A stretch of DNA of 64,000 nt from Streptomyces vietnamensis (GCF_000830005.1 NZ_CP010407.1:7142001-7206000); one strand, 5' to 3'. Positions 32,701 through 45,663 are shown, counted from the stretch's first letter. Numbers and translations: made by a program. Notes: generated by a model from the sequence alone, not told the origin.

Positions 32701-33824
32701 GGAAGCTGCTGGTCGACTGTGCGGTGTCGCACGTGCATGTGACGGCGGGGCTGTTCCGGGTGGTCGCGGAGCAGGATCCGGGGTGTTTCGCGGGTGTGCG
32801 TGAGGTGTTGACCGGTGGTGATGTGGTGCCGGTGGGGGCGGTGCGGCGTGTGCTGGAGGCCAGTGCGGGTGTGGTGGTGCGGCACCTGTACGGGCCGACG
32901 GAGGTGACGCTGTGTGCCACCCAGTACGAGGTGGGTTCGCCGGAGGTGCTGGGTGAGGTGCTGCCGATCGGTGGGCCGTTGGACGGTACCCGGGTGTATG
33001 TGCTGGACGAGTGCTTGGTTCCGGTGCCGGTGGGTGTGGCGGGTGAGTTGTATGTCGCGGGTGCGGGGTTGGCGCGTGGTTATCTGAACCGTCCGGGGCT
33101 GACGGGTGAGCGGTTCGTGGCGGATCCGTTCGGTGCGGTGGGTGGTCGGTTGTATCGCACGGGTGACCGTGTGAAGTGGTCGGCGGACGGCCGGCTGGTG
33201 TTCGCGGGGCGTGTGGATGAGCAGGTGAAGATCCGTGGGTTCCGGGTGGAGCCGGCCGAGGTGGAGTCGGTGGTGGCCGGGCACCCGCAGGTGGCGCAGG
33301 CCACGGTGATCGCACGTGAGGACGTGCCGGGTGACAAGCGCCTGGTCGCGTACGTCGTCGGGGACGGCGACAGCACCGAACTGGCCACCACCGTCCGCGA
33401 GTTCGTGGCTGGGCGGTTGCCGTCCTACATGGTTCCGTCGGCGGTGGTGGTGCTGGACGCGCTGCCGCTGACCGTCAACGGCAAGGTGGACCGCAAGGCC
33501 CTGCCCGCCCCCGAGTACGCCGCCGGCGCGGGCCGGGCACCGGCCACGGCGCAGGAGGAGCTGCTGTGCCAGGCGTTCGCCCAGGTCCTGGGGCTCGACC
33601 GGGTCGGCGTGGAGGACGACTTCTTCGCTTTGGGTGGCCACTCCCTGCTGGCGACCCGGCTGGTCAGTGAGGTGCGGGAGTCACTCCGGGCCGAACTGCC
33701 GATCCGGGCGGTGTTCGAGGCACGGACGCCGGAAAGGCTCGCCGGCTGGCTCGCCGGTCAGAACGAGACCCAGAGCACGGCCAGGCCCACTCTGCGGCCG
33801 ATGCGCAAGCAGGAGGACCACTGA
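17724..33824 (+). CDS. NRPS 1, five modules (Asp-Thr-Asp-Ser-Hpg)
   Basis: 5366 residues from the ATG at 17724 (GAGGGA site). Domains by nucleotide: starter C 17745-19070 (HHIVLDG), A1 19080-20590, T1; C2 20910-22230, A2 to 23810, T2; C3 24120-25480, A3 to 27020, T3; C4 27300-28720, A4 to 30280, T4; C5 30540-31960, A5 to 33500, T5. C4 and C5 have the long N-terminal linker, [10 protein letters not shown] and HHLVxDxT of dual E/C domains, so residues 3 and 4 should be D. C2 and C3 are ordinary LCL domains. Codes read by eye: A1 DLTKVGHI (Asp), A2 DFWSVGMV (Thr-like), A3 DLTKVGHI (Asp), A4 DVWHFSLV (Ser), A5 DAYHLGLL (Hpg). The starter C domain receives the lipid from the ACP. The chain ends in the tail [14 protein letters not shown], a likely docking element. 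Assignments are confident for Asp, Ser and Hpg and less so for Thr. Confidence 0.93.
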   Translation: MGASAQGPWDLMSGQLGVWYAQQLAPDNPAYNIGDCTEIHGELDADLFVRALRRTVQEAEAFRLRLCVEDGTPRQFLGEAGEVPVHVADLRGEADPRAVAQEWIQADLDTPVELVGGALSGHAFFVLGPDRFLWYQRAHHIVLDGNGLSQFAERLSQVYEVLRAGGDPAESALRSVSELIETDEVYRDSQERDRDRRFWLETFSDHEEETASEGPQGRRLAGRPVTHQQDLGVDATARLRAAAKRLRVSFAGLVIAASAVYQHRSTGAQDVVLGVSASGRTSMREVGIPGMTSNIMPIRLRVRPGTSVEELARQTQRAVHSGLRHQRYQYPDLLRDLKRVGGTPLYDMIVDVMVADRQIGFGDCAITWTALSSGPAEGLKIDVFGKAGKAAEGGVQTLIEMNREHHDAEAASSVSRRFLAVLDWLSSAPATASVSTADLLDPAERRLVLETWNDTVVPGEALPVPQRFAAQVAATPQAVAVVADGAAVCYAELDERANRLAHHLLAQGVGAESLVGLCLPRGLQAIEAILAVWKAGAAYLPLDPAYPAERLGRLLADSGAGHVLGEAALIGELAAQGVRTIALDDPTVLTELIARPTAAPELDVTADQLAYVIYTSGSTGKPKGVAVTHRGLANYVASVPGHVGFGTPGGRYALLQPTVTDLGNTVVFASLTTGGELHVLQEGAVTDPSAVAQYLAENRIDFVKVVPSHLAALGAAAGLAALMPAGALVLGGEAASPKLVAGLLEVAGDRGVFNHYGPTETTIGVVAGRLDRKPVDAGVVPLGVPVANTRAYVLDGSLSPVPVGAVGELYVAGPQVARGYVGRAGLTAQRFVACPFGPAGERMYATGDLVRWTTDGELVHLGRTDEQVKIRGFRVEPGEVQAVLAAHESVAQAAVVVREDFPGDKRLVAYVVPAAAQTADAARLSELVFVFLAERLPGYLVPSAVVVLDELPLTANGKLNRAGLPAPDYLSSTAKAVGRGPATVHEEILCGVFAQVLGMERVGVDDDFFALGGHSLLAIRLISRIRTVLNVELPIQVFFEMPSPAGVAAWLAESAVTEGRAALVPAERPDRVPLSFAQRRLWFLGQLEGPSVAYNAAVALRLSGELDQQALAAAFKDVIGRHEALRTVLPAVDGEPYQRVLSVEACGFELSVVEVAPQELDAAVAEASGYAFDLSAEIPLRATLFAVAPQEHVLVVLVHHIAGDGWSTGPMLRDVSAAYAARLGGAAPVWEPLPVQYADYALWQRELLGDENDPQSVISGQVAYWREALAGAPEELELPTDRRRPAVASYRGHEALLDAPAELHARVLEVARERGVTLFMVLQAALAVTLNRIGAGADIPIGSPVAGRTDEALNDLVGFFVNTLVVRTDLSGDPTFDEVLERVRETSLGAFAHQDVPFEKLVEELSPARSMARHPLFQVVLTLQNTESARLELPGLRADRVPTGLVHGKFDLDLNLSEAFDADGAPAGLRGVLLAAADLFDAQTVRRIAGRLLQVLETVTAQPGTRLSAVDVMGADERRLLLEEWNDTAVEVASSTLPELFAAQAARTPDAVALVFEGVELSYAELDARANRLARLLIGRGVGPESVVAVLMERGVELVVSLLAVVKAGGAYLPVDPAYPDERIGYTLGDAGARLVLTSTELAGRLGGFGVEVAALDEPSVVEELAALDDAAVEGVVSPGHPAYVIYTSGSTGRPKGVVVTHGNVTGLFAQTGPLFGGFGADDVWSCFHSFAFDFSVWELWGALLHGGRVVVVPHGVSRSPQEFLALIERERVTVLSQTPSAFYQLAAVEEQRPEAVASVRAVVFGGEALDPDRLSGWWGRHGDGGPRLVNMYGITETTVHVTFRELSSGEGGSGSVIGRGIPGLGVYVLDEFLRPVPVGVTGEMYVAGGQLARGYLGRAGLTAERFVASPFGVPGGRLYRTGDRAKWSGDGELVFAGRADEQVKIRGFRIEPGEVQAVLAAHPGLEQAVVLVREDVPGDKRLVAYAVPADVDAGADELIASLREFAGERLPSYMVPSAVVVLEKLPLTVNGKVDRKALPAPEYAAGAGRAPATVQEELLCQAFAQVLGLDRVGVDDDFFTLGGHSLLAMRLLSRIRSVLGVELAVRELFEAPTPASLAGRLGQAREGRLALRATERPERVRLSFAQRRLWFLGELEGASATYNTPMALRLSGEVDREALAEALRDVIGRHEVLRTVFPAVDGEPYQRVLGVEECGFELSAVEVASEGLEDALAEAGRYAFDFSSEIPLRATLFTVSSVDHVLVLLSHHIAMDGWSSAPLVRDLSAAYAARLGGVAPVWESLPVQYADFALWQRELLGDEQDPSSVLSRQVEYWREALAGAPEELPLPFDRPRPAVASHRAHTVELDVPAELHGRLVELARERGVTMFMVLQAAVAVTLSRLGAGADIPIGSAIAGRTDEALNDLVGCFVNTVVVRTDLSGDPTFEEVLGRVRETGLSALENQDVPFEKLVEELAPARSLARHPLFQVVLTLQNTGLVADGGALDLPGLGAEPLLLGRAMAKFDLDVIVGEAFGAQGAPAGIRGMLTAAADLFDEGVAGRVAGSLVRVLTAMADDPRARVDAVDVLGADERRRVLSEWNDTTAAGSGSMVPQVFEAQVARTPDAVAVVSDGVSVSYAELDARANRLAHYLVGQGVGPESVVGLALPRGVEMIAGILAVWKAGAGYLPVDVSQPAERVAFTVKDSRAQLVLTTDEVLEDLPSVGVRLVAVDGTLTAMQLAAAPTTSPGVAVDPRSLAYVIYTSGSTGRPKGVAVTHGGLANYVSSVPARVGFEGGKYALLQAQATDLGNTVLFASLLSGGELHVLDEEAVTDPRLVGDYLAEHGIDFLKVVPSHLAALGAVGGLERVLPGRSVVLGGEAASPGWVDELLAAAGERAVFNHYGPTETTIGVATTRLTSGGVVPVGSPVANTRFYVLDERLDPVPVGVEGELYVAGAQLARGYVRRPGLTAERFVADPYGPAGGRLYRTGDRAKWSGDGEIVFAGRADEQVKIRGFRIEPGEVASALTAHPLIAQAAVIAREDTPGDKRLIAYVVADDPEDVDDTLADGVRTFVAARLPEHMVPSAVVVLDALPLTGNGKLDRKALPAPDFASVGGVSGRGPASVQEEILCEAFAEVLGVESVGVDDDFFALGGHSLLAVSLVEMLRARGVSVSVKALFQTSTPAGLAVEAGSERVVVPANLIPEDATEITPEMLPLVELTEAELELIVAKVPGGAANVADVYPLAPLQEGILFHHLMKAGREGERDVYAGPTVLGFDSRTRLDSFLNALQRVIDRHDVYRTAIVWEGLREPVQVVARHAELPVREVVLDPQGADAAEQLLSIGGAWMELDRAPLMDVHIAAEPNGDGWLALLRVHHLVRDDTTTDALLGEVRAFLTGRGESLSKGLPFRDFVVQARLGVPREEHERYFAGLLGDVTETTAPFGLLDVHGDGTTAVSVRSSVEAELTLRLRAIARRMAVSPATVFHLAWARVLAAVSGREDVVFGTVLFGRMNAGAGADRLQGPCLNTLPVRVRVGTSAVGEALAGMRQQLAELLVHEHAPLVLAQQASGVAGGSPLFTALFNYRNGRGGATELGTGLGTGLEEVRILAAEGRTNYPLVANVDDDGNGFSLTIDAVAPADAEQVGTMLHTCLLQLVTALEEDPQARFAALDVLGADERRLVVEEWNDTAVEVEPSTLPELFAGQVARTPDAVALAFEGVEVSYAELDARANRLARLLIGRGVGPESVVAVLMERGVELVVSLLAVLKAGGAYLPVDPEYPAGRIEAVLADAGPVCVLGTTALTGVVPDGVARVAVDDPAVVAELAGLSAQAPVVGVLPAHPAYVIFTSGSTGRPKGVAVPHAGIVNRLAWMQELSGLSAGDRVLQKTPFGFDVSVWEFFWPLVQGAALVLARPGGHREPAYLAELIQRQDITVTHFVPSMLETFLREPAAADCTGLRAVFCSGEALPAPLRDRFLELLDGVPLFNLYGPTEASVDVTAARCAVGDGAVVPIGGPVANTRVYVLDASLSPVPVGAEGELYLEGVQLARGYVGRAGLTAERFVACPFAESGRMYRTGDRVRWNADGQLVYLGRADEQVKIRGFRIEPGEVQAVLAAHPAVAQVAVVAREDVPGDIRLVAYAVPAGSDTPSDELVSLLREFAGERLPSYMVPSAVVVLDALPVTVNGKLDRKALPVPQHTTGGGRAPASVREEILCEAFAEVLGLPAVGVDDDFFTLGGHSLLAVALVERLRVRGVSVAVRALFETPTVAGLAAAQASEGVVVPANTIPVDAREITPEMLPLVELDATEIERIVATVEGGAANVADVYPLAPLQEGMLFHHLMADQGAEADVYMRPSVLGFDSRERVDAFLEALQWVIDRHDVYRTAFVWEGLREPVQVVSRRVELPVQEVVLDPQGPDPVEQLAAVGGSWMDLTRAPLMTVHIAAEPGGDRWLALLRTHHLVQDHTSVDVLFGELRAFMSGRGDALPEPLPFRDFVAQARLGVPREEHERYFAEVLGDVTETTAPFGVLDAYGDGSTTHQARLVVDDELSCRLREVARREGVSAATVFHLAWARVLGVVSGRDDVVFGTVLFGRMNSGAGADRVPGLFLNTLPVRVRLDGQSVGGALSGMRHQLAGLLVHEHAPLSLAQQASGMTGGSPLFTSIFNYRHNQAAARNFDSGFEGVGVLSTRDLTNYPLSIAVDDDQTRFGLTVDAVASIDPQQVGSLLHTCLRNLVAALEDAPEQTRLGEVGVLGEAERERLLTGWNDTGVAAPVLSVAEVFAGQVARTPDAVAVVAEGIELSYAELDVRAAALAGVLRDHGVGAESLVGVVMDRSVELLVALLAVVKAGGAYLPVDVESPSERIAYVLDDAAPVCVLTTRDAASRVPGSVEVPVLVVDGERLPAGSARVTGVGVGLECPVYVMYTSGSTGVPKGVVTTQRDLVELVSASHWGVGSGDRVLFQAPHAFDASSYEVWVALLSGAAVVVAPAGAVDAVVLRKLLVDCAVSHVHVTAGLFRVVAEQDPGCFAGVREVLTGGDVVPVGAVRRVLEASAGVVVRHLYGPTEVTLCATQYEVGSPEVLGEVLPIGGPLDGTRVYVLDECLVPVPVGVAGELYVAGAGLARGYLNRPGLTGERFVADPFGAVGGRLYRTGDRVKWSADGRLVFAGRVDEQVKIRGFRVEPAEVESVVAGHPQVAQATVIAREDVPGDKRLVAYVVGDGDSTELATTVREFVAGRLPSYMVPSAVVVLDALPLTVNGKVDRKALPAPEYAAGAGRAPATAQEELLCQAFAQVLGLDRVGVEDDFFALGGHSLLATRLVSEVRESLRAELPIRAVFEARTPERLAGWLAGQNETQSTARPTLRPMRKQEDH
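32003..33316 (+). repeat. Long near-identical segment, Hpg A domain copy a
   Basis: About 1.3 kb almost identical to 50139-51452 in NRPS 3. It covers most of A5 including all specificity residues. Differences are a handful of substitutions near the 5' end; the stretch 32460-33280 is nearly unchanged. This suggests recent duplication or gene conversion. Confidence 0.85.
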
Positions 33825-34030
33825 TGATTCCGTTGTCGTCTGCGCGGCGTCGGCCGTGGTTCCCGAGTCAGTCGGAGGGTCCGAGTGCGACCTACGACAT
33901 TCCGATGGCACTGCGACTGACCGGGGATGTGGATCGGGAGGCCCTCGTCGGCCGGCCCGCCAGTCAGATCAAGACCCAGAGCATGACCAGGCCCACTCTG
34001 CGGCCGATGCGTAAGCAGGAGGACTACTGA
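33824..34030 (+). pseudogene. 68-residue scar of a deleted NRPS gene
   Basis: The ATG overlaps the NRPS 1 stop (TGATG), and the stop likewise overlaps the ATG of NRPS 2. Residues 1-42 are the start of a C domain ([32 protein letters not shown]), copying the N-terminus of NRPS 2 with several damaging changes: F6S, Q8R, two L-to-P, one L-to-S. Residues 43-68 are an NRPS C-terminal tail ending [14 protein letters not shown]. All domains between are absent. This is what an in-frame deletion of a whole NRPS gene between its start and end would leave. Whether the 68-residue product is made, and could interfere with docking, is unknown. Confidence 0.8.
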
Positions 34031-37000
34031 TGATTCCGTTGTCGTTTGCGCAGCGTCGGCTGTGGTTCCTGAGTCAGTTGGAGGGTCCGAGCGCGACCTA
34101 CAACATTCCGATGGCACTGCGGCTGACCGGGGATGTGGATCGGGAAGCCCTCGCCGAGGCGTTGCGGGACGTGGTGGGGCGGCACGAGGTGCTGCGCACG
34201 GTCTTCCTGGCCGAGAACGGGGAGCCGTACCAGCGGGTCCTCAAGGTTGAGGACAGCGGGTTCGAGCTTGCGGTCGAGGCGGTTTCCCAGGAGTCGCTGC
34301 CCAGCGCCGTGAGCGGGGCGGTCGCGTACGCGTTCGATCTGTCCGCCGAAATCCCCTTGCGCGCAACGCTGTTCACGGTGAGCCAGGACGAGCACGTGCT
34401 GGTGGTGGTGGTTCACCACATCGCCGGGGACGGCTGGTCGACGGCGCCGTTGGCGCGGGACCTGTCGGTGGCGTATGCGGCGCGGGCCGCGGGTCGGGCA
34501 CCGGAGTGGGAGCCGCTGCCGGTGCAGTACGCGGACTACGTGCTGTGGCAGCGGGAGCTGCTCGGCGACGAGCAGAACCCGGACAGCGTGCTCTCCCGGC
34601 AGCTGGCGTACTGGCGCAAGACGCTGGCCGGGGCGCCGGCCGAACTGGAGCTGCCGACCGATCGGCCCCGTCCCGCCGTGGCCAGTCATCAGGGCCATGC
34701 GGTGGCGGTCGAGCTGCCGGCCGACGTGCACGAGCGGCTGGTGAAGGTGACCAGGGAGCGGGGGGTGACCCTGTTCATGGTGGTGCAGGCCGCGCTGGCG
34801 GTCACCCTCAACCGGTTGGGTGCGGGGAACGACATCCCGATCGGGGCGGCGATCGCCGGACGCACCGAGAAGGCCTTGGAGGACCTGGTCGGGTTCTTCG
34901 TGAACACGTTGGTGATGCGCACGGACCTGTCCGGTGACCCGACCTTCGACGAGGTGCTGGAGCGGGTCCGGGAGACCAGCCTGCACGCGTTCGCACACCA
35001 GGACGTGCCGTTCGAGAAGCTGGTCGAGGAGCTGTCACCGACCCGGTCGATGGCCCGGAACCCGCTCTTCCAGGTCATGCTCACGGTGCAGAACACGGCT
35101 TCGGCGGCGTTGGATCTGTCGGGGGCGGGCTCGCTGCCTTCGGATCTGGCGTCGTCAGCGGGTCTGGGGGCGTCGAAGTTCGACCTGGAAGTGAGTCTTG
35201 GTGAGGTCTTCGACGCGCAGGGCAAGTCGGCGGGCATCCGGGGAAGGCTGATCGCGGCTGCGGATCTGTTCGATGCGGGGACGGCGGAGCGTTTCGCGGG
35301 TTGGCTGCTGCGGGTCGTCGAGACGGTCGTCGCTGAGCCGCAGACGCGATTGTCGGCGGTGAATGTGCTCGACCCGGCTGAGCGTCGCCTGCTCCTGGAG
35401 GAGTGGAACGACACGGCGGTCGGGGTCGAGCCGTCGACGCTGCCGGAGCTGTTCGCGGCGCAGGTGGCGCGGACGCCGGATGCGGTGGCGGTGGTGGCCG
35501 AGGGCCTCGAGCTGACGTATGCGGAGCTGGACGCGCGGGCGAATGCCGTGGCGCGGCGCCTGGTCGAGCACGGTGTGCGCGCGGAGTCGGGTGTCGCGGT
35601 GCTGATGGAGCGCTCGGCGGACCTGGTGGTGGCGCTGCTCGCGGTGGTGAAGGCGGGCGGTTACTACGTTCCGCTGGACGCCCGGTATCCGCTGGCGCAC
35701 CGTCGGACGATCGTCGGGGAGACGGGTGCCTCGGTCGTCCTCACCGATGCCGAGCTGCGGGGCCAGGCGGCCGAGCTGGGCCTGGCGGTGCTGGAGGTTT
35801 CCGGTGTGGGCGCTGCGGAGCCGCTGGAGATCTCCTGTGACGTGGAGGGGCTGGCCTATGTGATGTACACCTCCGGCTCGACCGGTCGCCCCAAGGGCGT
35901 GGCGGTGACGCATGCGGACGTGGCGGCGCTGGCGCGGGACCGGCGGTTCGCGGGCGCGGCGATGGAGCGGGTGCTGCTGCACTCGCCGTACTCCTTCGAC
36001 GCGTCGACGATGGAGCTGTGGGTCCCGCTGCTGACCGGGCGCCGGGTCGTGGTGATGCCGGCCGGTGATGTCACGGCGGTCTCGCTCGCCGAGGTGGTCT
36101 CCTCGTTCGGGGTCACGGCGCTGTGGCTGACGGCGGGGCTGTTCGCCCTGGTGGCGGAGGAGGACCCGGGGTGTCTGGCCGGGGTGCGTGAGGTGTGGGC
36201 CGGTGGTGACGTGCTGTCGCCGGTGGCCGTGGCCCGGGTGCGGGCGGCCTGCCCGGACATCGTGGTGGTGAACGGGTACGGGCCGACCGAGGCCACCACG
36301 TTCGTCGCCACGCACACCGCGGTGGACGGCGAGGGCGCGCTGCCGATCGGGCGCCCGCTCGACAACATGCGCGCCTACGTGCTGGACGCCGCGCTGCGCC
36401 CGGTGCCGGTGGGTGTGGCGGGCGAGCTGTATGTGGCGGGCGCGGGGCTGGCCCGCGGCTACCTGGGCCGTGCGGGGCTGACGGCCGAGCGGTTCGTCGC
36501 CGACCCGTACGGGCCGGCGGGTGGCCGGCTGTACCGCACCGGAGACCTGGCGCGGTGGAACGCCGACGGCGAGCTGGAGTACGCGGGTCGTGCGGACGAG
36601 CAGGTGAAGATCCGCGGCTTCCGGATCGAGCCGGGCGAGGTGCAGGCCGTCCTGGCCGGGCATCCCGGCCTGGAGCAGGCCGTGGTGCTGGTCCGTGAGG
36701 ACGTGCCGGGCGACAAGCGCCTGGTCGCGTACGCGGTTCCGACCGACGTCGACGCCGGTGCGGATGAACTCGTAACCAGCCTGAGGCAGTTCGCCGGTGA
36801 GCGATTGCCGCAGTACATGGTTCCGTCGGCGGTGGTGGTGCTGGAGGAGCTGCCGCTGACGGTGAACGGCAAGGTGGACCGCAAGGCCCTGCCCGCACCG
36901 GAGTATGCGGCGGGTGAAGGTCGGGCGCCGGCGACGGTGCAGGAGGAGCTGCTGTGCCAGGCGTTCGCCGAGGTCCTGGGACTCGACCGGGTCGGTGTCG

Positions 37001-40000
37001 ATGACGACTTCTTCGCCCTGGGCGGTCACTCGCTCCTTGTGGTCTCCCTGGTGGCGAACCTCCGTGCGCGGGGTGTCTCTGTCTCGGTGAAGGCCCTGTT
37101 CCAGACGCCGACGCCGGCCGGGCTGGCCGGCGCTGCCGGGCCGGTCCAGGTGGTGGTTCCGCCGAACCTGATTCCCGAGGGTGCCGTCGGGATCACGCCG
37201 GAGATGCTGTCGATGGTGGAGCTCACCGAGACGGAGATCGAGTCGGTCGTGGCCACGGTCGAGGGCGGCGCGGCCAATGTGGCCGACGTCTACCCGCTCG
37301 CCCCGCTCCAGGAGGGCCTCCTCTTCCACCACCTGATGGCGGATCAGGACGCCGGGACGGATGTCTACGTACTGCCGTCGGTGCTGGAATTCGACTCGCG
37401 GGAGCGGGTGGACGCGTTCCTGGAGGCACTGCAGTGGGTGATCGACCGGCATGACATCTGCCGCACGGCGTTCGTGTGGGAGGACCTGGCCGAGCCGGTG
37501 CAGGTGGTGTCGCGTCGGGTGGAGCTGCCGGTCCAGGAGGTCGTGCTGGACCCGCAGGGCCCCGACCCGGTGGAGCAGCTGAAGGCTGTTGCCGGATCGT
37601 GGATGGATCTGACCCGGGCACCCCTGATGACGGTCCACATCGCGGCGGAACCCGGCGGTGACCGCTGGCTGGCACTGCTGCGAACCCACCACATGGTGCA
37701 GGACCACACCTCGCTGGACGTGCTGTTCGGGGAGGTGCGGGCGTTCGTGTCCGGCCGTGCCGACACGCTGCCGGAGCCGCTGCCGTTCCGCGACTTCGTG
37801 GCGCAGGCTCGCCTGGGCGTCCCGCGCGAGGAGCACGAGCGGTACTTCACCGAGCTGCTCGGGGACGTCACCGAGACGACGGCGCCGTTCGGCGTGCTGG
37901 ATCTGCACGGTGACGGCACCGCCGCGGTGCGCTGCCAGGTTCCCCTCGATGCCGAGGTGGCCGGCCGGGTGCGTGAGGTGGCGCGGCGGCAGGGCGTGAG
38001 TCCGGCCACGGTGTTCCACCTGGCGTGGGCGCGGGTGCTGGCCGCGGTGAGCGGTCGTGAGGACGTGGTGTTCGGTACGGTGCTGTTCGGCCGGATGAAC
38101 GCGGGTGCCGGTTCGGACCGGGTGCCGGGTCTGTTCATGAACACCCTGCCGGTGCGCGTGCGGGTGGACGCGCAGAGTGCGGGTGAGGCGCTGGACGGCA
38201 TGCGGGGCCAGTTGGCCGAGCTGCTGGTGCACGAGCACGCGCCGCTTTCGCTGGCGCAGCAGGCGAGCGGGGTGACGGGCGGCAGCCCGCTGTTCACCTC
38301 GATCCTCAACTACCGCCACGGCCAGGCACCGGCGACGGGGACCGGTCCCCGCCTCGAGGGCGTCGGGCTGCTGACCGTGAGCGACCACACCAACTACCCC
38401 GTGAGCGTGTCCGTCGACGACCTCGGGAGTGGCTTCAGCCTGATCGTCGAAGCGGTGGCACCGGCCGATGCGGAGCGGATCTGCGCGCTGCTGCAGGCCG
38501 CCGTCACGAACCTGACGGCCGTCTTGGAGGAGGCTCCGCAGTCGCGGTTCGCGGCGCTCGACGTGCTGGGTGAGGCTGAGCGCCGTCAGGTTGTCGAGGA
38601 GTGGAACGACACGGCGGTCGAGGTCGAGCCGTCGACGCTGCCGGAGCTGTTCGCCGGGCAGGTGGCGCGTACGCCGGATGCGGTGGCGCTGGCCTTCGAG
38701 GGCGTCGAGCTGTCGTACGCGGAGCTGGACGCGCGGGCGAACCGGCTGGCGCGGCTGCTGATCGGGCGTGGTGTGGGCCCGGAGTCGGTGGTCGCGGTGC
38801 TGATGGAGCGCGGCGTGGAGCTGGTGGTGTCGCTGCTGGCGGTGGCGAAGGCAGGGGGCGCGTACCTGCCGGTGGATCCGGAGTATCCGGCGGAGCGGAT
38901 CGCCTATGTGCTGGATGACGCGGCGCCGGTGTGTGTCCTGACGACGGAGCGGTGTGCACGGGTGCTGCCGGACTCGGTTGACGGGCCGGTGCTGGTGCTG
39001 GACTCCGCCGAACTGCGCGCCGAGTGCTCGGGCTTCGAGGAGGCGCAGCTGACGGATGCCGATCTGGAGGTGCCGCTGCTGCCGGCCCACCCGGTGTATG
39101 TGATTCACACGTCGGGTTCGACCGGGCGCCCCAAGGGGGTCGTGGTCACTCACCAGGCACTGGTGAACCATTTGCGGGCGGCCGGGCAGCGGGTTCCGTT
39201 GGGAGCCGGCGACCGTCTGCTGGCCGTGACGACGGTGTCTTTCGACATCGCGGCGCTGGAGTTGTTCCTGCCGTTGGTGTGCGGGGCGGCTGTGGTGCTT
39301 GCCGAGCGGGAGACGGTACGTGATGCGGCGGCGTTGCGGGAGTTGGTCGACGCGGGCGGGGTGACTGCCGTTCAGGCTGTTCCGTCGCTGTGGCGGACTC
39401 TGCTGTCCGCTGAGGCTGACTGGCCGCGCGGGGTGCGGGTGCTGATCGGCGGCGAGGCGCTGTCCGAGGAGTTGGCGGGCCGGGTGCGGGAGCTGGGCCT
39501 GTGGGCGGTGAACCTGTACGGTCCGACGGAGGCCACGGTCTGGGCGACCTCGGCCGAGGTCGGCGAGGGTCCGGTGACCATCGGGCGTCCGTTCGCCAAC
39601 ATGCGCGCCTACGTGCTGGACGGGTTCCTGCAGCCGGTCCCGGCAGGTGTGGCGGGCGAGTTGTACCTGGCGGGCGCGCAGTTGGCTCGGGGGTACCTGG
39701 GCCGTCCCGGCTTGAGCGCTGAGCGGTTCACCGCCGCGCCGTTCGGGCCGAGGGGCGAGCGGATGTACCGCACGGGCGACCTGGCCCGCTGGCGCGAGGA
39801 CGGGACGCTGGAGTGCCTGGGCCGGGTCGACACGCAGGTCAAGGTGCGTGGCTTCCGGATCGAACTGGGTGAGATCGAGGCTGCGCTGGAGCGTCACGAG
39901 CTGGTGGCGCAGGCGGCGGTGACGGTCAACGGGAGCGGTGCGGGGGATCAGCGGCTTGCCGGGTACGTCGTGCCCCGGGCCGGAGTGCAGGTGGACGCGG

Positions 40001-43000
40001 CGGACCTGCGGGCCCACCTCGCCCGCAGCCTGCCGGAGTACATGGTTCCGTCGGCTGTGGTGGTGTTGGAGGAAATGCCTCTGACGGCGAACGGCAAGGT
40101 GGACCGCAAGGCCCTGCCCGCCCCGGACTACACCGGCCTGGCCGGCGCCGGTCGGGCACCGGCGACGGTGCAGGAGGAGCTGCTGTGCCAGGCGTTCGCG
40201 CAGGTGCTGAGGCTGCCCGCGGTCGGTGTGGAGGACGACTTCTTCGCGCTGGGTGGTCATTCGCTGCTGGCGATGAAGCTGGTGATCCGGGTGCGCACGG
40301 TGCTGGGCGTGGAGCTGCCCCTGCGGATGCTGTACGAGCGTCCGACGCCGGCCGCGGTCGCGGCGTGGATGGGTGAGGCCGGCGAAGGCCGTGCGGCGCT
40401 GGTGCCGGTGGTGCGTCCGGAGCGGGTGCCGCTGTCGTTCGCGCAGCGCCGGCTGTGGTTCCTGGGGCAGCTGGAGGGTCCGAGCGCGACCTACAACATT
40501 CCGATGGCGCTGCGGTTGACCGGGGAGCTGGACCGCAGGGCCATGGCCGAGGCGCTGCGGGACGTGATCGGGCGGCACGAGGTGCTGCGCACGGTCCTGC
40601 CGGCGGCGGACGGTGAGCCGTTCCAGCGGGTGCTGTCGCTGGAGGAGTGCGGCTTCGAGCTGTCGGTGGTCGAGGTGGCCCCGCGGGAGCTGGATGCGGC
40701 GGTGGCGGAGGCGGTCGGGCATGGGTTCGACCTGACGTCGGAGATCCCGTTTCGGGCGACGCTGTTCGCGCTCGGCGAGGCCGATCACGTGCTGGTGGTG
40801 GTGGTCCACCACGTCGCCGGGGACGGCTGGTCGACGGCGCCGTTGGCGCGGGACCTGTCGGTGGCCTATGCGGCGCGGGCCGCGGGTCGGATGCCGGACT
40901 GGGCGGCGCTTCCGGTGCAGTACGCGGACTATGCGTTGTGGCAGCGGGAGCTGCTCGGGAGCGAGGACGATCCGGGCAGTGTGCTGTCCGGGCAGGTGGC
41001 GTACTGGCGCGAGGCGTTGGCCGGGGTCCCGGAGGAGCTCGTCCTGCCCACTGACCTGGCGCGGCCCGCGGCACCCACCCACCGCGGTCACACGGTGGGG
41101 CTGGAGATCCCCGCAGGGCTGCACGAGGGCCTGCTGTCGGTGGCCCGGGAGCAGGGGGCGACCTTGTTCATGGTGCTGCAGGCGGCGTTGGCGGTCACCC
41201 TGAACCGGATCGGTGCGGGCACGGACATCCCGATCGGTGCGGCGATCGCCGGGCGCACCGACGAGGCGCTCAACGACCTGGTCGGGTTCTTCGTCAACAC
41301 GTTGGTGATCCGTACCGACCTGTCCGGCGACCCGACCTTCGGTGAGGTGGTCGAGCGGGTCCGGGAGACGGGCCTGCGCGCCTACGAGAACCAGGATGTG
41401 CCGTTCGAGAAGCTGGTGGAGGAGTTGGCGCCGGCACGTTCGCTGGCCAGTCACCCGCTGTTCCAGGTCATGCTCACCCTGCAGAACACCGCCGCGGCCT
41501 CCGGCGATGGCCGGTCCGAGCTGGAGCAGCTGGAGCTGCCGGGGCTGCGGGTCGGCCGGCAGGCCGCCGGAACGGGGTTGGCGAAGTTCGACCTGAGCAT
41601 GTCGCTCGGGGAGGTCTTCGACGCCCAGGGCGCTCCGGCGGGCCTGCGTGGTGTCATGGTTGCGGCAGCCGACCTGTTCGACGCGGACACGGCCGAGCGG
41701 ATCGCGGTCTGGCTGGTTCGCGTCCTTGAGACGGTCACGGCCGAGCCGCGGACCCGGCTTGCGGCGGTGGCCGTGCTGGGTGAGGACGAGCAGGAGCGGA
41801 TCCTGACGCCCGGGCGAACCGCGCGTCAGGTGCAGACCGTGCTGGCCACGCAGCCCGGCTTGGCTCAGCTGGCGGTCATCGAGCGCGAGCACGATGCGGA
41901 CGACGGCCAGGCATCCGGGACGGGAGGCGGCGGGAGCCTGGTCGCTTATGTCGTACCCGCCGACTCCGGCGCTGATCACGCAGCGTTGGCGGACGCGGTG
42001 CGGCAGCTCGCCGGCAACCGCCTGGCGGAGCAGCTGGTGCCCTCCGTGGTGGTGCTGGACACGCTGCCGCTGACGTCGGACGGGGCGCTGGACCTCGCGG
42101 CCCTGCCCGCACCGGACGACTCCGGCACCGCGGATGAGGACGTCCGGGTGGGCCGTGGGCCGGCGACGGTGCAGGAGGAGATCCTGTGCGCCGCGTTCGC
42201 ACACGCCCTGGGGCTGGAGAGCGTCGGCGTGGAGGACAACTTCTTCGCCCTGGGGGGTCACTCCCTGCTGGCGGTGTCGCTGGTGGAGTACCTGCGGGTC
42301 CGAGGTGTGTCGGTCTCCATCCGCACCCTGCTGCGCAACCCCACGCCGGCCGAGCTGGCCGGCGCTGCCGGGCCGGTCCAGGTGGTGGTTCCGCCGAACC
42401 TGATTCCCGAGGGTGCCGTCGGGATCACGCCGGAGATGCTGTCGATGGTGGAGCTCACCGAGGCGGAGATCGAGTCGGTCGTGGCCACGGTCGAGGGCGG
42501 TGCGGCCAATGTGGCCGACGTCTACCCGCTGGCCCCGCTCCAGGAGGGCATGCTCTTCCATCATCTGATGGCGGATCAGGGTGCCGAGGCGGATGTCTAC
42601 ATGCGGCCGTCGGTGTTGGGGTTCGACTCGCGGGAGCGGGTGGACGCGTTCCTGGACGGGCTGCGGGAGGTGATCGACCGGCACGACGTCTACCGCACGG
42701 CGTTCGTGTGGGAGGGGCTGCGCGAGCCGGTGCAGGTGGTGTTGCGTCGGGTGGAGCTGCCGGTCCAGGAGGTCGTGCTGGACCCGCAGGGTCCCGATCC
42801 GGTGGAGCAGCTGGCAGCCGTCGGCGGATCGTGGATGGATCTGACCCGGGCGCCCCTGATGACGGTCCACATCGCGGCGGAGCCCGGCGGTGACCGCTGG
42901 CTGGCACTGCTGCGAATGCACCACCTGGTGGGGGACCACACCTCACGGGACGTGCTGCTCGAGGAGCTCCGGGCATTCGTGTCCGGCCGTGCCGACACGC

Positions 43001-45663
43001 TGCCGGAGCCGCTGCCGTTCCGCGACTTCGTGGCGCAGGCCCGCCTGGGCGTCCCGCGTGAGGAGCACGAGCGGTACTTCACCGAGCTGCTCGGGGACGT
43101 CACCGAGACGACGGCGCCGTTCGGGTTGCTGGACGTGCACGGTGACGGCACCGCTGCGATGCACTGCCAGGTTCCCCTCGATGCCGAGGTGGCCGGCCGG
43201 GTGCGTGAGGTGGCGCGGCGGCAGGGCGTGAGCCCGGCCACGGTGTTCCACCTGGCGTGGGCGCGGGTGCTGGCATCGCTGTCGGGCCGTGACGATGTGG
43301 TGTTCGGTACGGTGCTGTTCGGCCGGATGAACGCGGGCGCCGGTTCGGACCGGGTGCCGGGTCTGTTCATGAACACCCTGCCGGTGCGCGTGCGGGTGGA
43401 CGCGCAGAGTGCGGGTGAGGCGCTGGACGGCATGCGGGGCCAGTTGGCCGAGCTGCTGGTGCACGAGCACGCGCCGCTTTCGCTGGCGCAGCAGGCGAGC
43501 GGGGTGACGGGCGGCAGCCCGCTGTTCACCTCGATCTTCAACTACCGGCACAGCGAGGCCGCCGCACAGGGCAGTGGCCCCAGCCTTGAGGGCGTCGGGG
43601 TGCTGGCCGCGAGCGACCCCACCAACTATCCCGTGAGCGTGGCCGTCGACGACATGGGGAGTGGCTTCTTCCTGACCGCCAAAGCGGTGGCACCGGCCGA
43701 TGCGGAGCGGATCTGCGCGCTGCTGCAGGCCGCCGTCACGAACCTGACGGCCATCCTGGAGGAGGCTCCGCAGACGCGGTTCGCGGCGGTGAATGTGCTC
43801 GATCCGGCTGAGCGTCGCCTGCTCCTGGAGGAGTGGAACGACACGGCGGTCGAGGTGGCGTCGTCGACGTTGCCGGGGTTGTTCGAAGAGCGGGTGCGGC
43901 TGGCTCCGGCTGCGGTGGCGGTGGTGGCTGACGGTGTCGAGGTGTCGTACGCGGAGCTGGACGCGCGGGCGAACCGGCTGGCGCGGCTGCTGATCGAGCG
44001 TGGTGTGGGCCCGGAGTCGGTGGTCGCCGTGCTGATGGAGCGCGGCGTGGACCTGATGGTCTCGTTGCTCGCGGTGGCGAAGGCGGGCGGCGCGTACATG
44101 CCGGTGGATCCGGGATATCCGGCGGAGCGGATCGCGTACATGGTGCGGGACGCCGCTTCGGTGCTGGCTGTTGCGAGCCGGGCTACGGCCGGGATGCTGG
44201 CGGGGTCGGTGCCGGTGGTGGTCCTGGACGATGCTGCGACGGTTGCGGAGCTGGCCGGGTTCTCGGGTGAGGGGGTGACGGACGCGGAGCGTCGGTTGCC
44301 GCTGCTTGCGGCGCATCCGGCGTATGTGATCTACACGTCGGGGTCGACGGGGCGTCCGAAGGGTGTCCTGGTGTCGCATGCGGGTGTGGCGCACCAGGTG
44401 GCGGGTCATGTGCGGTGGTTGGGGGTCGGTGCTGGTTCGCGGGTGGGGCAGTTCGCCTCGGCGGGTTTCGACACCTTCGGGTGGGAGTGGTTCATGGCGT
44501 TGCTGACGGGTGCCGCGCTGGTGGTCATTCCGCAGGACCGGCGCCTGGGTGAGGCGTTGCCGGTGTTCCTGGCGGAGCAGGGGGTGACGCATGTGACGTT
44601 GCCGCCGGCGGTGTTGGCGACGCTGGACGCGGGTTCGGTGGATCGCGGCGTGGTGGTGGTGACGGCGGGTGAGGCGTGTCCGCCGGAGGTGATGGCGCGC
44701 TGGGCCGAGGGTCGCAGGATGTTCAACTCCTACGGCCCGACGGAGACGACGGTGGATGCCACGTTGTGGCAGTGCGATCCGGCGTCGTCGGTGGTGGCGA
44801 TCGGCACGCCGGTGGTCAACACCCGGGTGTACGTGCTGGACGAGTCGCTGCAGCCCGTACCGGTGGGTGTGGCGGGCGAGCTGTACGTTGCGGGCGCGGG
44901 GCTGGCCCGCGGCTACCTGGGCCGTGCGGGGCTGACCGGGGAGCGGTTCGTGGCGAACCCGTTCGGTGCGCCGGGCGAGCGGTTCTACCGCACGGGCGAC
45001 CGGGCGCGGTGGACGGCTGAGGGGCAGTTGGTGTTCGCGGGCCGTGCGGACGAGCAGGTGAAGATCCGTGGTTTCCGGATCGAGCCGGGTGAGGTCGAGT
45101 CGGTCGTGGTCGGGCACCCGCAGGTCGCGCAGGCGGCCGTGGTGGTGCGTGAGGACGTGCCGGGTGACAAGCGCCTGGTGGCCTACGTGGTGCCGGCCGT
45201 TGACGGTACGGGCGGGGAACTGGCCGCCGGGGTGGCTGCTTTCGCGGCCGAGTGGTTGCCGCAGTACATGGTCCCGGCCGCGGTCGTGGTCATGGACGCG
45301 CTGCCGCTGACCGTCAACGGCAAGGTGGACCGCAAGGCCCTGCCGGCCCCCGACCTGGGCCCTGCGGCCACCCACCGGCCCCCGACCACGCCACGCGAAC
45401 AGCAGCTCTGCGAGGCGTTCGCGCAGGTGCTGGGGGTGGAGGTCGCATCGGTCGGGCTCGACGACGACTTCTTCGCCCTGGGCGGTCACTCGCTGCTGGC
45501 GGTGCGACTGGCCAGCCGGATCCGGAAAGCACTCGACGTGGAACTGCCCATCCAGGCCCTCTTCGAGGCACCGACGGTCGCCGGCGTGGCAAAGCTGCTC
45601 GAATCGGCGAACAAGAAGGCACGGCCCGCGTTCCGGGCAATGCGCGCGAACAAGGAGTCCTGA
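34030..45663 (+). CDS. NRPS 2, four modules, module 8 lacking its A domain (Val-Gly-X-Phe)
   Basis: 3877 residues, AGGAGG site. Domains by nucleotide: C6 34030-35370 (VHHIAGDG), A6 35385-36900, T6; C7 37140-38560 dual E/C, A7 38580-40115, T7; C8 40410-41760 LCL (VHHVAGDG), only a C-terminal A remnant 41790-42115, T8; C9 42360-43780 dual E/C, A9 43810-45340, T9; tail [14 protein letters not shown]. Codes: A6 DAMWWGGT (Val-like), A7 DILQLGLV (Gly), A9 DTWTVASV (nearest to Phe types). The dual E/C domains imply D-Val6 and D-X8. Module 8 cannot activate its own residue, as in the A-less module of ramoplanin and enduracidin synthetases. There too, as I recall, a free-standing A-T protein loads the module and a Phe or citrulline module follows. 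Confidence 0.93.
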   Translation: MIPLSFAQRRLWFLSQLEGPSATYNIPMALRLTGDVDREALAEALRDVVGRHEVLRTVFLAENGEPYQRVLKVEDSGFELAVEAVSQESLPSAVSGAVAYAFDLSAEIPLRATLFTVSQDEHVLVVVVHHIAGDGWSTAPLARDLSVAYAARAAGRAPEWEPLPVQYADYVLWQRELLGDEQNPDSVLSRQLAYWRKTLAGAPAELELPTDRPRPAVASHQGHAVAVELPADVHERLVKVTRERGVTLFMVVQAALAVTLNRLGAGNDIPIGAAIAGRTEKALEDLVGFFVNTLVMRTDLSGDPTFDEVLERVRETSLHAFAHQDVPFEKLVEELSPTRSMARNPLFQVMLTVQNTASAALDLSGAGSLPSDLASSAGLGASKFDLEVSLGEVFDAQGKSAGIRGRLIAAADLFDAGTAERFAGWLLRVVETVVAEPQTRLSAVNVLDPAERRLLLEEWNDTAVGVEPSTLPELFAAQVARTPDAVAVVAEGLELTYAELDARANAVARRLVEHGVRAESGVAVLMERSADLVVALLAVVKAGGYYVPLDARYPLAHRRTIVGETGASVVLTDAELRGQAAELGLAVLEVSGVGAAEPLEISCDVEGLAYVMYTSGSTGRPKGVAVTHADVAALARDRRFAGAAMERVLLHSPYSFDASTMELWVPLLTGRRVVVMPAGDVTAVSLAEVVSSFGVTALWLTAGLFALVAEEDPGCLAGVREVWAGGDVLSPVAVARVRAACPDIVVVNGYGPTEATTFVATHTAVDGEGALPIGRPLDNMRAYVLDAALRPVPVGVAGELYVAGAGLARGYLGRAGLTAERFVADPYGPAGGRLYRTGDLARWNADGELEYAGRADEQVKIRGFRIEPGEVQAVLAGHPGLEQAVVLVREDVPGDKRLVAYAVPTDVDAGADELVTSLRQFAGERLPQYMVPSAVVVLEELPLTVNGKVDRKALPAPEYAAGEGRAPATVQEELLCQAFAEVLGLDRVGVDDDFFALGGHSLLVVSLVANLRARGVSVSVKALFQTPTPAGLAGAAGPVQVVVPPNLIPEGAVGITPEMLSMVELTETEIESVVATVEGGAANVADVYPLAPLQEGLLFHHLMADQDAGTDVYVLPSVLEFDSRERVDAFLEALQWVIDRHDICRTAFVWEDLAEPVQVVSRRVELPVQEVVLDPQGPDPVEQLKAVAGSWMDLTRAPLMTVHIAAEPGGDRWLALLRTHHMVQDHTSLDVLFGEVRAFVSGRADTLPEPLPFRDFVAQARLGVPREEHERYFTELLGDVTETTAPFGVLDLHGDGTAAVRCQVPLDAEVAGRVREVARRQGVSPATVFHLAWARVLAAVSGREDVVFGTVLFGRMNAGAGSDRVPGLFMNTLPVRVRVDAQSAGEALDGMRGQLAELLVHEHAPLSLAQQASGVTGGSPLFTSILNYRHGQAPATGTGPRLEGVGLLTVSDHTNYPVSVSVDDLGSGFSLIVEAVAPADAERICALLQAAVTNLTAVLEEAPQSRFAALDVLGEAERRQVVEEWNDTAVEVEPSTLPELFAGQVARTPDAVALAFEGVELSYAELDARANRLARLLIGRGVGPESVVAVLMERGVELVVSLLAVAKAGGAYLPVDPEYPAERIAYVLDDAAPVCVLTTERCARVLPDSVDGPVLVLDSAELRAECSGFEEAQLTDADLEVPLLPAHPVYVIHTSGSTGRPKGVVVTHQALVNHLRAAGQRVPLGAGDRLLAVTTVSFDIAALELFLPLVCGAAVVLAERETVRDAAALRELVDAGGVTAVQAVPSLWRTLLSAEADWPRGVRVLIGGEALSEELAGRVRELGLWAVNLYGPTEATVWATSAEVGEGPVTIGRPFANMRAYVLDGFLQPVPAGVAGELYLAGAQLARGYLGRPGLSAERFTAAPFGPRGERMYRTGDLARWREDGTLECLGRVDTQVKVRGFRIELGEIEAALERHELVAQAAVTVNGSGAGDQRLAGYVVPRAGVQVDAADLRAHLARSLPEYMVPSAVVVLEEMPLTANGKVDRKALPAPDYTGLAGAGRAPATVQEELLCQAFAQVLRLPAVGVEDDFFALGGHSLLAMKLVIRVRTVLGVELPLRMLYERPTPAAVAAWMGEAGEGRAALVPVVRPERVPLSFAQRRLWFLGQLEGPSATYNIPMALRLTGELDRRAMAEALRDVIGRHEVLRTVLPAADGEPFQRVLSLEECGFELSVVEVAPRELDAAVAEAVGHGFDLTSEIPFRATLFALGEADHVLVVVVHHVAGDGWSTAPLARDLSVAYAARAAGRMPDWAALPVQYADYALWQRELLGSEDDPGSVLSGQVAYWREALAGVPEELVLPTDLARPAAPTHRGHTVGLEIPAGLHEGLLSVAREQGATLFMVLQAALAVTLNRIGAGTDIPIGAAIAGRTDEALNDLVGFFVNTLVIRTDLSGDPTFGEVVERVRETGLRAYENQDVPFEKLVEELAPARSLASHPLFQVMLTLQNTAAASGDGRSELEQLELPGLRVGRQAAGTGLAKFDLSMSLGEVFDAQGAPAGLRGVMVAAADLFDADTAERIAVWLVRVLETVTAEPRTRLAAVAVLGEDEQERILTPGRTARQVQTVLATQPGLAQLAVIEREHDADDGQASGTGGGGSLVAYVVPADSGADHAALADAVRQLAGNRLAEQLVPSVVVLDTLPLTSDGALDLAALPAPDDSGTADEDVRVGRGPATVQEEILCAAFAHALGLESVGVEDNFFALGGHSLLAVSLVEYLRVRGVSVSIRTLLRNPTPAELAGAAGPVQVVVPPNLIPEGAVGITPEMLSMVELTEAEIESVVATVEGGAANVADVYPLAPLQEGMLFHHLMADQGAEADVYMRPSVLGFDSRERVDAFLDGLREVIDRHDVYRTAFVWEGLREPVQVVLRRVELPVQEVVLDPQGPDPVEQLAAVGGSWMDLTRAPLMTVHIAAEPGGDRWLALLRMHHLVGDHTSRDVLLEELRAFVSGRADTLPEPLPFRDFVAQARLGVPREEHERYFTELLGDVTETTAPFGLLDVHGDGTAAMHCQVPLDAEVAGRVREVARRQGVSPATVFHLAWARVLASLSGRDDVVFGTVLFGRMNAGAGSDRVPGLFMNTLPVRVRVDAQSAGEALDGMRGQLAELLVHEHAPLSLAQQASGVTGGSPLFTSIFNYRHSEAAAQGSGPSLEGVGVLAASDPTNYPVSVAVDDMGSGFFLTAKAVAPADAERICALLQAAVTNLTAILEEAPQTRFAAVNVLDPAERRLLLEEWNDTAVEVASSTLPGLFEERVRLAPAAVAVVADGVEVSYAELDARANRLARLLIERGVGPESVVAVLMERGVDLMVSLLAVAKAGGAYMPVDPGYPAERIAYMVRDAASVLAVASRATAGMLAGSVPVVVLDDAATVAELAGFSGEGVTDAERRLPLLAAHPAYVIYTSGSTGRPKGVLVSHAGVAHQVAGHVRWLGVGAGSRVGQFASAGFDTFGWEWFMALLTGAALVVIPQDRRLGEALPVFLAEQGVTHVTLPPAVLATLDAGSVDRGVVVVTAGEACPPEVMARWAEGRRMFNSYGPTETTVDATLWQCDPASSVVAIGTPVVNTRVYVLDESLQPVPVGVAGELYVAGAGLARGYLGRAGLTGERFVANPFGAPGERFYRTGDRARWTAEGQLVFAGRADEQVKIRGFRIEPGEVESVVVGHPQVAQAAVVVREDVPGDKRLVAYVVPAVDGTGGELAAGVAAFAAEWLPQYMVPAAVVVMDALPLTVNGKVDRKALPAPDLGPAATHRPPTTPREQQLCEAFAQVLGVEVASVGLDDDFFALGGHSLLAVRLASRIRKALDVELPIQALFEAPTVAGVAKLLESANKKARPAFRAMRANKES
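35404..36640 (+). repeat. Long near-identical segment, Val-like A domain copy a
   Basis: Matches 47038-48271 in NRPS 3. It is identical or nearly so from about 35860 to 36600, with a more divergent block near 35660-35860 and a one-codon length difference. It covers the complete specificity pocket (both codes DAMWWGGT). Confidence 0.8.
41790..42115 (+). other. Remnant of the deleted A domain in module 8
   Basis: After C8 the chain reads [30 protein letters not shown] and [20 protein letters not shown]. This corresponds only to the end of an A domain after core motif A8. The usual catalytic lysine motif NGK is SDG here. Core motifs A1 to A7 (ATP and substrate binding) are absent, with no stop or frameshift. 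The frame is intact and T8 is normal ([16 protein letters not shown]), so the module should be loadable in trans. Confidence 0.88.

Noticed and set aside
19788..33641. Very long open frame of about 4600 codons on the minus strand, antisense to NRPS 1
   Set aside because: It mirrors the NRPS frame. Extreme G/C at codon position 3 removes stops from the opposite strand. The translation is rich in Arg, His, Gln and Pro with no domain pattern. The same applies to the minus-strand frames at 35155-42939, 42943-47622 and 47704-51753.
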